DNA of 64,000 bases from Marinibacterium sp. GTDB taxonomy: Bacteria; Pseudomonadota; Alphaproteobacteria; Rhodobacterales; Rhodobacteraceae. The notes under the pieces were generated by a model, which worked only from the letters and a program-made list of their open reading frames with translations, was not told the DNA's origin and did no database searches. The stretch spans positions 22,658-86,657 of the forward strand of contig JAOXSC010000181.1 of the NCBI GenBank assembly GCA_025800215.1, in the 5' to 3' direction. This document shows positions 26,575 through 36,283 of this stretch, piece after piece (position 1 is the stretch's first letter; the number at the start of each line of letters is the position of its first letter). Position numbers and translations under genes: made by a program.

Positions 26575-27352
26575 AAGCGGCGCGCTCCTCGATGCCGGAC
26601 ACGACGCTGTCGGCGGCCTGCGCCCCAAGCCGCGACCAGGGCGACCGGCGCGGGCCATAGCGGCGGAACCGGACCTTGTCTCCGAACAGCTCTTCCATTT
26701 TGGGGCGCAGATGCGCCAGCCCGTCGATCAGCCCGAGCGCCTGCGCGCGGCGCGCCAGCCAGACCTCTCCGGTAAAGAGGTTCTGGGTGGGATCAAGCTT
26801 ATCCCCGCGCCGATCGCTGACATGGGATTTGAAATTGCCGTGGATGTCATCCAGCAGCACCTGCAGGCGGGCCACGTCTTCTTCGTTTTCGGGCCGGAAC
26901 GGGTCGAGCATGGATTTGCTTTCGCCCGCCGTGTGCACCCGGCGTTCCAGCCCCTGCCGGGCCAGGAACACATGCGCCCCGAACCCCGACGAGATCACGC
27001 CGATGGACCCGATGACCGAGCTTTCATCGGCATAGATTTCATCCGCTGACGCCGCCAGCCAGTACCCGCCCGAGGCCGCCACATCTTCGACAAAGGCATA
27101 GACGGGCACCTTGTGCCGGTCCGCCAGACGGCGGATGCGGCTGCCGATCAGCGATGATTGCACCGGCGATCCGCCGGGCGAATTCAGCTCAAGCGCGACG
27201 GCGGCGGGCTTGCCGCGCCGGAACGCTTTTTCCAGCACCGGCGCCAGCGCCAGATCAGACAGAGACCCGCGCCCGGCCATGCCGATGGCGCCCGACAGGC
27301 GGACAACAGATACAAGCGGTTCGGATTTTACAAAGGGCAGCCAGCGTTTCAT
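26555..27352 (-). CDS. S49 family serine peptidase (SppA/SohB-like)
   Basis: 265 residues, a short single-domain member of the signal peptide peptidase A family. LELNSPGGSPVQS near residue 54 forms the oxyanion region. The catalytic serine lies in DVAASGGYWLA near 92 and the general-base lysine in RGDKLDPTQNLFTGEVW near 185. No clear signal peptide or transmembrane segment, so it may be cytoplasmic or peripheral. The ATG at 27352 is preferred because the upstream extension is low-complexity and runs into the promoter region. Confidence 0.88.
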   Translation of the reverse strand: MKRWLPFVKSEPLVSVVRLSGAIGMAGRGSLSDLALAPVLEKAFRRGKPAAVALELNSPGGSPVQSSLIGSRIRRLADRHKVPVYAFVEDVAASGGYWLAASADEIYADESSVIGSIGVISSGFGAHVFLARQGLERRVHTAGESKSMLDPFRPENEEDVARLQVLLDDIHGNFKSHVSDRRGDKLDPTQNLFTGEVWLARRAQALGLIDGLAHLRPKMEELFGDKVRFRRYGPRRSPWSRLGAQAADSVVSGIEERAAYARFGL

Positions 27353-27467
27353 GAAGCGTGATGTAGAGGGCAAGGGGTGGGCAAACAAGGGACAGCACGC
27401 GCCGCCGCTGGGGCTGTGATGCAAAACTTGTGCATTTGGGCAAAAATGACACCGCAGGCCGGCGCGA

Positions 27468-28229
27468 TCAGCTGCGGATCCGCCAGCCCGTTTTGAAGAT
27501 CCAGGCGATCACGGCGACGCATCCCAGCGTGAAGCCGCCAATCGCCAAAAGGCTCATCCCCACGGGCACATCCGCCATCCCGAAGAACGACCAGCGAAAG
27601 CCCGAGATCAGATAGACCACCGGGTTGAACAGCGTCACGTTCTGCCAGAAGGGCGGCAGCATCGAGATCGAATAGAAAGACCCGCCCAGAAACACCAGCG
27701 GCGTGATCACCATCATCGGCACCAGTTGCAGCTGTTCGAAATTCGACGCCCAGATCCCGATGATGAACCCCAGCAAGGCAAAGCTGAGGCAGGTCAGCAC
27801 CAGAAAGGCCAGCATCGCACCGGGATGGGCAATGATCAGGTCCACAAACAGCGACGATGTCCCCAGGATCACCACCCCGATGAACAGCGCCTTGGTCGCC
27901 GCCGCCCCCACATAGCCCAGGGTGATTTCCAGAAAGTTGATCGGCGCCGACAGCAGTTCATAGACCGTGCCGATGAATTTCGGGAAATAGATGCCGAAAG
28001 ACGCGTTGGAAATCGCCTGTGTCATCACACTCAGCATGATCAGCCCCGGCACGATAAAGGCGCCATAGCTGACGCCTTCGACCTCGTCGATGCGGCTGCC
28101 GATGGCGGCGCCGAAGACCACGAAATACAGCGATGTCGACAGCACCGGCGACAGAAAGCTCTGCATCAGGGTGCGGAAAAAGCGGGCCATCTCGAACCGG
28201 TAGATGGCGGCAATGGCGGTCCAGTTCAT
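27468..28229 (-). CDS. ABC-2 type transporter permease
   Basis: 253 residues with six hydrophobic segments typical of ABC-2 permeases, and blocks such as [11 protein letters not shown] and [20 protein letters not shown] near residues 38-75. It forms the membrane part of an exporter with the ATPase encoded just upstream; the start overlaps the ATPase stop by ATGA. Substrate cannot be read from sequence; relatives in alphaproteobacteria are annotated as multidrug or polysaccharide/nodulation-type exporters. Confidence 0.9.
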   Translation of the reverse strand: MNWTAIAAIYRFEMARFFRTLMQSFLSPVLSTSLYFVVFGAAIGSRIDEVEGVSYGAFIVPGLIMLSVMTQAISNASFGIYFPKFIGTVYELLSAPINFLEITLGYVGAAATKALFIGVVILGTSSLFVDLIIAHPGAMLAFLVLTCLSFALLGFIIGIWASNFEQLQLVPMMVITPLVFLGGSFYSISMLPPFWQNVTLFNPVVYLISGFRWSFFGMADVPVGMSLLAIGGFTLGCVAVIAWIFKTGWRIRS

Positions 28230-29155
28230 GGCTGCGGTCCTTTCACCAGATCGACAAAGATGTCTTCCAGGCTGCTCTGGCGCGTCTGCACATCGCGCAG
28301 CACCAGCCCTGCGGCATCCAGATCGTTCAAAAGCGTGCGAATGCCGGTGCGCTCGGCCTTGGTGTCATAGGTATAGATCAGCGTATCGGGCGTCGGGCCG
28401 GGTTCCAGCCGGTGATGGGCCAGCGCCTCGGGCAGCGTGTCGGGACGGTCGGCCAGCTGCAATTCGATCTGTTTCTGCCCCATGCGGGCCATCAGCCGGG
28501 CCTTTTTCTCGACCAGCATCAGCGCCCCGCCATTGATCACGCCGACACGGTCGGCAATGGCTTCGGCTTCTTCGATGTAATGGGTGGTCAGGATGATGGT
28601 GACCCCCGACGCCTTGAGCTCGGCCACGATGTCCCACATGTCCTTGCGCAGCTCGACATCGACGCCGGCGGTGGGTTCGTCCAGAAACAGCAGGCGCGGA
28701 TCATGGGCCAGCGCCTTGGCGATCAGCACCCGGCGTTTCATCCCGCCCGACAATTCCTTGATCTGGGCATCGCGCTTGTCCCAGAGCGACAGCTTGCGCA
28801 GAATGTCCTCGATCCGCGCATCGTCACGGGCCTTGCCAAACAGCCCGCGCGAGAAGCGGACCGAATTCCAGACCTTTTCAAAGGGTTCGAGCGCGATATC
28901 CTGCGGCACCAGCCCGATCAGGCTGCGTGCGGCGCGAAAGCTGGTGCCAATGTCATGCCCGCCCACGCGCACCGCCCCGCCCGACGGGCGGGTGATCCCG
29001 CAGACGGTGGAAATCAGCGTCGTCTTGCCTGCGCCATTGGGGCCCAGAAGGGCAAGGATCTCGCCCTCTTCGACATCGAGCGTGACGCCGCGCAGCGCCT
29101 CGAACCCGCCATCATAGACCTTGCGCAGATCCCGGATCTCCAGGATTGGTGCCAT
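28226..29155 (-). CDS. ABC transporter ATP-binding protein
   Basis: 309 residues. Walker [10 protein letters not shown] near residue 40, Q-loop [16 protein letters not shown] near 85, signature LSGGMKRRV near 138, Walker [13 protein letters not shown] near 160 and the H-loop TTHYIEEAE near 193 are all intact. The C-terminal domain (about 235-309) is the accessory region common in ABC-2 exporters. ATG at 29155 is chosen; upstream sequence in frame is not conserved-looking. Partner permease follows directly. Confidence 0.94.
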   Translation of the reverse strand: MAPILEIRDLRKVYDGGFEALRGVTLDVEEGEILALLGPNGAGKTTLISTVCGITRPSGGAVRVGGHDIGTSFRAARSLIGLVPQDIALEPFEKVWNSVRFSRGLFGKARDDARIEDILRKLSLWDKRDAQIKELSGGMKRRVLIAKALAHDPRLLFLDEPTAGVDVELRKDMWDIVAELKASGVTIILTTHYIEEAEAIADRVGVINGGALMLVEKKARLMARMGQKQIELQLADRPDTLPEALAHHRLEPGPTPDTLIYTYDTKAERTGIRTLLNDLDAAGLVLRDVQTRQSSLEDIFVDLVKGPQP

Positions 29156-29333
29156 CGTGCAGTCCCCCCATGGCCACGCGCCCGCCCAAAGACCGGCGCC
29201 ACCGGATGCCGGGGCAAGGCCACGGCTGATGTTCTGTCTAGCGTGTCGCCCGTCGAACGCAAGGTGCGGGGCAGATTGTACATGGACACAGCGCGCCGTT
29301 GTGCTAGCGGTTCCCCCAAGGAAAGGACAGATC

Positions 29334-30323
29334 ATGACAGCTCAGAACCGTGCAGCCCTTGGGGTGGCGTTCATCCTGGCGGGGATGCTGGGCATTTCGA
29401 TCAACGACATGCTGATCAAGCAACTTTCCGGGGGGTATCCACTGCACCAGATGGTGTTCACGCGCTCTGCCATTGGGATCGTGTTTTCGCTGATGCTGGT
29501 GCAGCTCGAAGGGGGGCTGTCGATCCTCTACACCCGTCGGCCGGGGCTGCATCTGCTGCGCGGCGGGATGGTCGTGGTGTCCAACATGGCGTTCTTTCTG
29601 GCCCTGGCGGTGATGCCGCTGGCTGACGCCACAGCGATCTTTTTTGTCGCCCCCCTGTTCATCACGCTGCTGTCGATCCCGATGCTGGGCGAAAAGGTGG
29701 GGCCGATGCGGCTTGGCGCGGTGCTGGTAGGGTTTGCCGGCGTCATCATCATGCAGCGCCCCTGGGCCAGCGCGGATGCGCTTGGCACGTCACGGCTGGT
29801 GCTGCTGCTACCGGTGCTGGCGGCGCTGACCTACGCGATGATGCAGTTGCTGACACGCAAGCTTGGGGCCGACACCAAGGCATCGGCGCTGGCAGTCTAT
29901 CTGCAGGGGATGTTTATCGTGGTGTCACTGGGATTCTGGGCCGTGGCAGGCGACGGGCGCTTTGCCGAAGGGCTCGAAAACCCCAGCCTGCTGTTCCTGC
30001 TGCGCGCCTGGAGCTGGCCCGAGCCGCAGGACTGGCCCTATTTCATCGGGCTGGGGCTGAATTCGGCGGTGATCGGCTATTGTCTGAGCGCAGCCTACCG
30101 CGCCGCCGACGCGGCCACGATTGCCCCGTTTGAATATGTAGGCCTGCCGCTTGCGGTGTTCTGGGGCTGGCTGATCTGGGCCGATCTGCCGGATCTGGAA
30201 ATCTGGATCGGCATGGCGCTGATCGTGGGGGCGGGGCTGTTCGTCTTCATCCGCGAACAGCGCAAGGCCCGGCGGGCCGCAGGGCCCGAACGCGCGGCGC
30301 GCCCTGACGCCCCGCAGGGCTGA
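29334..30323 (+). CDS. DMT family transporter (two EamA domains)
   Basis: 329 residues with ten predicted membrane segments in two EamA repeats. Typical signs are GISINDMLIKQLSGGYPLHQ at the start and PLADATAIFFVAPLFITLLS near residue 98, the helix-4 motif of the family. A basic tail (RKARRAAGPERAARPD) points to a cytoplasmic C-terminus. An AAAGGA site lies seven bases upstream of the ATG. Substrate unknown (metabolite exporter is usual). Confidence 0.9.
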   Translation: MTAQNRAALGVAFILAGMLGISINDMLIKQLSGGYPLHQMVFTRSAIGIVFSLMLVQLEGGLSILYTRRPGLHLLRGGMVVVSNMAFFLALAVMPLADATAIFFVAPLFITLLSIPMLGEKVGPMRLGAVLVGFAGVIIMQRPWASADALGTSRLVLLLPVLAALTYAMMQLLTRKLGADTKASALAVYLQGMFIVVSLGFWAVAGDGRFAEGLENPSLLFLLRAWSWPEPQDWPYFIGLGLNSAVIGYCLSAAYRAADAATIAPFEYVGLPLAVFWGWLIWADLPDLEIWIGMALIVGAGLFVFIREQRKARRAAGPERAARPDAPQG

Positions 30324-30343
30324 CCCCGGCCAGACGGCCGGGG
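30324..30343. terminator. Hairpin between convergent genes
   Basis: CCCCGGCC (30324-30331), loop AGAC, GGCCGGGG (30336-30343): a perfect 8-bp stem directly after the transporter stop and 9 bases from the convergent lipoprotein stop. No T-run, so probably a weak bidirectional terminator. Confidence 0.5.
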
Positions 30344-30352
30344 CCCAAGGGT

Positions 30353-31264
30353 CTATTGACGACGTGCGGCGCCGAAGGCCCCAACATTGGAGCGCCCGTC
30401 AGGTCCGCCGACCGAGAACGTGCCACCCACCTCGGCCGCATTCGGGCCAAAGAAGCTGCCATTCACCTGACCGCTCAGTTGGCCAGCACCGGTCACCTGA
30501 CCGCCAAAGCGGTTGCCGCTGACAGGTACGCTGGCATCGAAGTCAAGATTGCGCGCGGTTGTTACGGAACTTTCGCCGAACGGCACCAGGAACGTGTTGC
30601 GGCTCCTCACATCCGCGGTGGCGAAGTCGGTCGTCACGCTGACCCTCGAGGTGGTGAACCCCGCAGTCCCAAACGAGTTGACGCCCACACCCACGGAATC
30701 ACCGCTATAGACGGCGCGGGTCTGGCCTGCGATCTCGGCGGGTGCGGTGCGGTTGCCATAGGAGCCCGCCATCGCGGTGCCACGCTCGCCGCCCAACCCG
30801 GTCACCCAGGCACCAAAGGTCTGATGCTCGAGCCCCATAGCCGGACCGTTGGCCAGAAAGCCCGCTTCCTTGTTGTTCGCCGTTCGGGTCGAAATCAGTG
30901 TCCCGCTCGGGTCGATGGTGTCGCCTTCGTTGCGGTCTGCGTAGATGGTATCACGCCCGCCGGTGACCTTGATCGCGCGCGGTGAGCCCCCTTCGTTGAG
31001 GATCTGCACCGAGCTGCCGGTCGGGGTTTCGGTCCGATCAGATACGCGCACGCCACCGAATGTCTCGGCCTGCACGTTCATCTGCACGAGGTCACCGTTA
31101 ATGACGGTCGCACCATCCTGAGGCATGTTCGAATTGCCCTGGAACGGCTGCAGCGGCACGCCGGTGAAGGCATCACCGCCACCACCGCCACCGCCGCCAC
31201 CGCAGGCGGACAGGGCGGCCAGAGCCGCGCCTGCCAGAAGCATACGCATTGTTGCCGTGTTCAT
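30353..31264 (-). CDS. TbpB-like surface lipoprotein (Slam-dependent type), second copy
   Basis: 303 residues. Signal peptide with lipobox LSAC at Cys21, directly followed by nine glycines, the tether seen in Slam-exported surface lipoproteins. The C-terminal domain is a TbpB-type eight-strand barrel ending in VNGSFFGPNAAEVGGTFSV and GAFGAARRQ. An AAGGAG site precedes the ATG. It follows the first copy by 44 bases and shares the same tail motif but differs in its N-terminal half, so the two probably bind different ligands or parts of one ligand. Confidence 0.85.
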   Translation of the reverse strand: MNTATMRMLLAGAALAALSACGGGGGGGGGDAFTGVPLQPFQGNSNMPQDGATVINGDLVQMNVQAETFGGVRVSDRTETPTGSSVQILNEGGSPRAIKVTGGRDTIYADRNEGDTIDPSGTLISTRTANNKEAGFLANGPAMGLEHQTFGAWVTGLGGERGTAMAGSYGNRTAPAEIAGQTRAVYSGDSVGVGVNSFGTAGFTTSRVSVTTDFATADVRSRNTFLVPFGESSVTTARNLDFDASVPVSGNRFGGQVTGAGQLSGQVNGSFFGPNAAEVGGTFSVGGPDGRSNVGAFGAARRQ

Positions 31265-31308
31265 CTCAAGCTCCTTGTCTTCTATCTTTGCTGGAACATG
31301 TGTTTTGG

Positions 31309-32310
31309 CTACTGACGGGTCGTGCCAAAGGCACCGACATAGGTGATGCCGTCACTGGTGCTGGTCTGGAATGTCCCGCCCAGCTCTTCAGCATTGGGCC
31401 CATAGAACCGGCCATCTGCCGAGCCGGCGACCCCCGCTCCGCTGACAGCCGCACTGAACGTGTTGCCGCTGACCCTGCCGCTGCCGGACAGGTCAAGATC
31501 GGGGACCGGCACCAGACCGCCTCCGGTGAAGGGCCCAACGACCGTGTTGGTGGTATTGAAGGTCACTGCGTTAAAGTCCGTTTCGATTTCCGCCTCGGCG
31601 AAAACATCGAATTCTGCGCCACTGCGCCCCACCGCATAGCCGACGCTTTCGCCGGAATAGCGTGCGGTGGTTCCGCTCGGCATCTTGCTTGCGTGGGTGC
31701 GCGATCCGAACGATCCGACACCGGCCACCTGCTCGGGCGTTCCCAGGCGGGTCTGCCAACTGCCAAAGGTCTGATACTGCAAAGGCTTGTCTTGCTTGCC
31801 TTTCGAAAAAAACGCCCAGCGTTTGCCGCTGTTTGTTCGAACAGACACGGCACGATCGGTCACGGTGGCGCTATCTTTGCCGGTTGCCGACGAATCAAAG
31901 CGCGTCGTCCCGTCGGATGCCTTTACTGACAGAATGCCACTGTCCGGATCAGTATCCGCAAACCCTCGGATCACAAGCGAACTTCTTTCCGGATTGCGCA
32001 CCGCAACCAAAGAGGTCGGGCCCGGTTTTGCCACTGTGACGGCGCGCCCCGGGATGGTTTGGTTTTCGACCCCTTCGCCAGCAACGGCAAAGCCGGCCCG
32101 CTCGACCGGCGGCAGAGGGGGCGGGGGCGGGGGCGTGGGCGCAGATGCACGGGCGGTCGTGGGCGCAGACCTAGTCGACACGCTCGGCGCATCATCATCG
32201 CCGCCACCGCCGCCGCCACAGGCCGACACCGCCCCAACCAGAGCAATCAACGCCACCGCACGCCAGGGCCGGGCGGGTCCAAAGATCTTGCGTGTCGAAG
32301 TCACTTCCAT
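31309..32310 (-). CDS. TbpB-like surface lipoprotein (Slam-dependent type), first copy
   Basis: 333 residues. Signal peptide, lipobox SACGGGGGG, then an acidic/proline linker with PTPPPPPPLPP, which should lift the barrel off the membrane. The body ends in the family motif GRFYGPNAEELGGTFQT and GAFGTTRQ. Start at the ATG at 32310 with a GAAGGGA ribosome site; upstream in-frame ATGs would extend the signal peptide. It lies 47 bases after the interrupted Slam gene, so surface delivery depends on whether Slam is functional here. Ligand unknown. Confidence 0.85.
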   Translation of the reverse strand: MEVTSTRKIFGPARPWRAVALIALVGAVSACGGGGGGDDDAPSVSTRSAPTTARASAPTPPPPPPLPPVERAGFAVAGEGVENQTIPGRAVTVAKPGPTSLVAVRNPERSSLVIRGFADTDPDSGILSVKASDGTTRFDSSATGKDSATVTDRAVSVRTNSGKRWAFFSKGKQDKPLQYQTFGSWQTRLGTPEQVAGVGSFGSRTHASKMPSGTTARYSGESVGYAVGRSGAEFDVFAEAEIETDFNAVTFNTTNTVVGPFTGGGLVPVPDLDLSGSGRVSGNTFSAAVSGAGVAGSADGRFYGPNAEELGGTFQTSTSDGITYVGAFGTTRQ

Positions 32311-32357
32311 CTTCAATTCCCTTCTCTTGCTCAAAATCATCATCACAATCGGAGCGA

Positions 32358-33632
32358 TCAGAACCGCCGCTCCAACCCGAGGGCCAGATCGACCTCGTCA
32401 TAGCTGAAGGCCTCGATCCCCGAATTCACCCGCCGATAGGACAGGGACGCAAAGGGGGTGAAGGCACGCGCCACGAACCAGTCGGTCTTTTCCACCCGCA
32501 GGCTGGCGCCATAGCCCAGTTCATCAGGATCATCGGTAAACAGCGGGCTGGGGCGGTCAAAGCGGCGCTGCTCGACAAAGACCCGCGGGCGCAGCGTCAC
32601 GCCAAAGCCGATATCGGCCTGACCGAACACCGCAAGACCCAGCCGGCTATAATCTTCCAGCTCATAGGGGACATCCTTGTCTTCGGCATAGACCGACACG
32701 CCCACCACACCGGTGCCACCCACCGCGCGGCGATAGCCAAGCTCGCCAATCCACAGATCGCCGTCTTCGTCATCGCGCTGCCGGTTGTCGAGCCGGTTAT
32801 AGGACAGCACGCCAAAGGCCGACTGCCCCTAAGACCACCGATGTTCGCCGGTCACCCGCAGTCCGACCCGGTCCTGATACTGATCACCGCGCACAAAGCG
32901 CGTGCCGGCTGTCAGCGCGGTATCCAGCGTGGTGCGGTTGCGCACATAGCGCAGGCCCGCCGCCGCAGACAGGCGGTGATCGTCATAGTCGCTGCCCGGA
33001 CCTTCTTCGAAATCGGCCGCCAGGGTGGCAAAGCCCAGGGCCTGCGCCCGTTCGCCCGAGAGCGCGGCAAGGGGCGCGCGCAGCGTCACATCCACAGCGC
33101 CGCGCAGGCCAAGCCGGGTGTCGCTGTCACGCTCAAGCTCGAACGGCAGCTCGACCCCGCCAAAGCCCAGGCGGATCTCGTCGGTGTCATAGTTGCGCGC
33201 GTCCCCCAGCCGGGCCAGTGCGATCCGTGCGTTCCATTCAACGCCACGCCGCGCATCAATGGCCCGGATGTAGATCAGCACATTGCTGCGCACCTCGTCG
33301 GGGATGTCGGCCGACAGCACGACAAAGAACTCCTGCCGCGCCCGCGCCCATTCTTCAGCTTCGAAATAGGCGCGTGCCAGTTCCAGCCGGACCCGAATCA
33401 GACCGGGGTCGAGCGCCAGAATCGCGGTCAGCTCGCGGATGGCAAATTGCGGGTCCCCCCGGTCGAGCGCATCGAGCGCCACCAGAAAGCGCGCTTCGAT
33501 CTGTTCAGCGGCAACAGCGGTGGTGGGCTCTGCCTGCGCCAATGCAACCTGTGGCGCATTACTGCACAAAAGAACCAAGCCAACCGACGAAAGAAAACGG
33601 AACAGGCCACGATTGATCACCGAACATGCCAC
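32358..33632 (-). pseudogene. Surface lipoprotein assembly modifier (Slam) interrupted by one amber codon
   Basis: Two in-frame halves encode 267 and 156 residues, divided by a single TAG at 32829-32831. There is no frame change and the reading continues at once with GQSAFGVLSYNRLDN. The N-terminal half has a signal peptide (ending ALAQ) and a TPR-like region (FLVALDALDRGDPQFAIREL). The second half is the C-terminal part of a 14-strand barrel ending LALGLERRF. Slam proteins flip lipoproteins to the surface and are encoded beside their substrates, as here. This may be a nonsense mutation, a sequencing error or readthrough. The start is GTG at 33632 or 33620. Confidence 0.85.
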
Positions 33633-33733
33633 ACATGATAATTAACCTTATTGCAGTCATTTCACAGGTCCGTGACGAGCACCAGAGCCTGCAGCGCTTT
33701 TGCGTCAATGACGTGCAGGCAGAGCACATATTG

Positions 33734-33745
33734 AACCGTTCGGTT
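33734..33745. promoter_or_regulatory. TetR-type operator candidate
   Basis: AACCG (33734-33738), TT, CGGTT (33741-33745). The arms are perfectly complementary and match the common TetR-family palindrome AACCG-N2-CGGTT. It lies 66 bases upstream of the TetR gene and between it and the divergent Slam/lipoprotein operon, so it could control both. Confidence 0.5.
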
Positions 33746-33810
33746 TAGATGAACCTTGTTTCCTGCCCCCCCGGCAGTGTATGCCGGTCGGTGGTAAGAG
33801 TGAGGCGGAT

Positions 33811-34428
33811 ATGACCCAGACCACATCCATCCTGCGTACCGGCCGCAAGTTCGATCAGGTCCTGAGCGGCGCACGCAAAGTGTTCATCGCCGACGGGTTC
33901 GAAGGGGCCAGCGTGGACGATATCGCCCGCGCCGCAGGGGTGTCGAAGGCCACGCTTTATAGCTATTTTCCGGACAAACGGCTGCTTTTTGTCGAAGTCG
34001 CCCGCGTCGAATGCGAACGCATGTCCGAAGAGATCATGGCCCAGATCGACGAAACCCGCCCCGCCCGCGAAGGGCTTGGCATCGCGGCACGTGCGCTGAC
34101 GGGGTTTCTGGTCACCGGGTTTGCGCAAGAGCTGTTCCGGATCTGCGTGGCCGAAAGCAAACGCTTTCCCGACCTGGGCCGCGCCTTTTTCGAAAACGGC
34201 CCGAATGAAGGCTGCAACCGTCTGGCGGCCTATTTCGAAAAGATGACGGCGCGGGGCGAATTGACGATCGACGACATTCCGCTGGCCGCCGAACAGTTTT
34301 CCGAATTGTGCAAGGTAAAGCTGTGGCAACGGGCCCTGTTCGGGATCCAGACCGAATTCACCCAAGCCGAAGTCGTCTATGTCGCCGATCATGCGGTCGA
34401 CATGTTTCTGGCACGCTATGGCACCTGA
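33811..34428 (+). CDS. TetR/AcrR family transcriptional regulator
   Basis: 205 residues. The N-terminal helix-turn-helix at about 15-62 reads KVFIADGFEGASVDDIARAA then GVSKATLYSYFPDKRLLF, a textbook TetR signature. The C-terminal ligand/dimer domain resembles the AefR-like group, with LFRICVAESKRFPDLGRAFF. ATG at 33811 follows a GAGG site by five bases; a start ten codons earlier is less likely. A palindrome in the upstream region supports autoregulation. Inducer unknown. Confidence 0.9.
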   Translation: MTQTTSILRTGRKFDQVLSGARKVFIADGFEGASVDDIARAAGVSKATLYSYFPDKRLLFVEVARVECERMSEEIMAQIDETRPAREGLGIAARALTGFLVTGFAQELFRICVAESKRFPDLGRAFFENGPNEGCNRLAAYFEKMTARGELTIDDIPLAAEQFSELCKVKLWQRALFGIQTEFTQAEVVYVADHAVDMFLARYGT

Positions 34429-34482
34429 AACGGATGGGGCGGCAGGGCAAGCGCCCCGCCACCCCTGATGTGACATGCGATC

Positions 34483-34507
34483 CCTGCGCCATCCCGGATG
34501 GCGCAGG
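34483..34507. terminator. Strong hairpin after the formaldehyde dehydrogenase gene
   Basis: CCTGCGCCATC (34483-34493) and GATGGCGCAGG (34497-34507) are perfectly complementary over 11 bp with a 3-base loop, starting six bases past the adh stop on the minus strand. No T-run follows; still the best terminator candidate for both convergent genes. Confidence 0.6.
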
Positions 34508-34512
34508 AGGCA

Positions 34513-35649
<1,137 letters not shown>

Positions 35650-35860
35650 GGGTTTTCCTTCCTGTGAATTGGGATGCGACCCTGAGCCAATCGGCGCGCG
35701 ATTTCAACCGCCACGCGGTGCCAAGGCCCGGCTCCACCCCTGAAATGATGCTTTGAAGTTTAGGCGGGCGTTATGTCGGTGGCTGCCCCCGATGCGTCGT
35801 GAAACCGGTCAAATGCGGCGATGTCTTGATTTGGACGCAAAAGGGCGCAACTCTGGGGGC

Positions 35861-36196
35861 ATGAACATGCAGACCCCGCCCTATCGCCCCGCACCACCAC
35901 AGGTGGCCTTTGACCGGCGCGAGCTGTCGGTGATCCTGTCCGTTTACGGCCGCATGGTGGCGGCCGGGGAATGGCGTGATTACGGCATATCCACCTTGAG
36001 CGACATGGCCGTGTTTTCGGTGTTCCGCCGCACTGCCGAGCACCCGCTTTACCGGATCGAAAAGCGCCCCAAACTGCGCAATCGCCAGGGGCAGTATTCG
36101 GTGGTGGGGATGGATGGGCAGATCCTCAAGCGTGGGCAGGATCTGAAGACCGTGTTGCGGGTGCTGGAGCGCAAACTGATCCGCGCCGTGGACTAG
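35861..36196 (+). CDS. DUF2794 domain-containing protein
   Basis: 111 residues. FDRRELSVILSVYGRMVAAG then EWRDYGISTLSDMAVFSVFR and LYRIEKRPKLRNRQGQYSVV match DUF2794, a small basic alphaproteobacterial family of unknown function, probably soluble. ATG at 35861 is chosen because conservation starts just after it; a GGGGG stretch precedes it. The in-frame region upstream is basic and unlike protein. Divergent from the formaldehyde dehydrogenase gene, with about 210 bases between. Confidence 0.88.
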   Translation: MNMQTPPYRPAPPQVAFDRRELSVILSVYGRMVAAGEWRDYGISTLSDMAVFSVFRRTAEHPLYRIEKRPKLRNRQGQYSVVGMDGQILKRGQDLKTVLRVLERKLIRAVD

Positions 36197-36223
36197 CCAG
36201 CCGGGACGCGGTGTGGTGGACGG

Positions 36224-36272
36224 CTGGGGCTCTGCCCCAGACCCCGAGGTATTTTTCGCCACAAAGAAACAG
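36224..36272 (+). repeat. REP-like intergenic element
   Basis: A 7-bp palindrome CTGGGGC-TCT-GCCCCAG (36224-36240) is followed by ACCCCGAGGTATTTTTCG and CCACAAAGAAACAG. From memory, this order (GGGGCTCTGCCCC, an ACCCC block, a TATTT block and an AAAGAA block) recurs many times between genes in Rhodobacteraceae genomes. It lies between DUF2794 and the convergent NlpC/P60 gene and could also act as a terminator for the + strand gene, given its T-run. Confidence 0.6.
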
Positions 36273-36283
36273 GGCGCGTTGCG

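Noticed and set aside
30353..32310. The two lipoproteins as tandem duplicates
   Set aside because: Only the lipobox/poly-Gly start and the C-terminal barrel motif are alike; the intervening sequence differs too much to call a recent duplication.
33640..33663. Fur or iron-responsive box before the Slam gene
   Set aside because: TGATAATTAACCTTATT shows only one half of a Fur-like repeat; not enough to support an iron operator.
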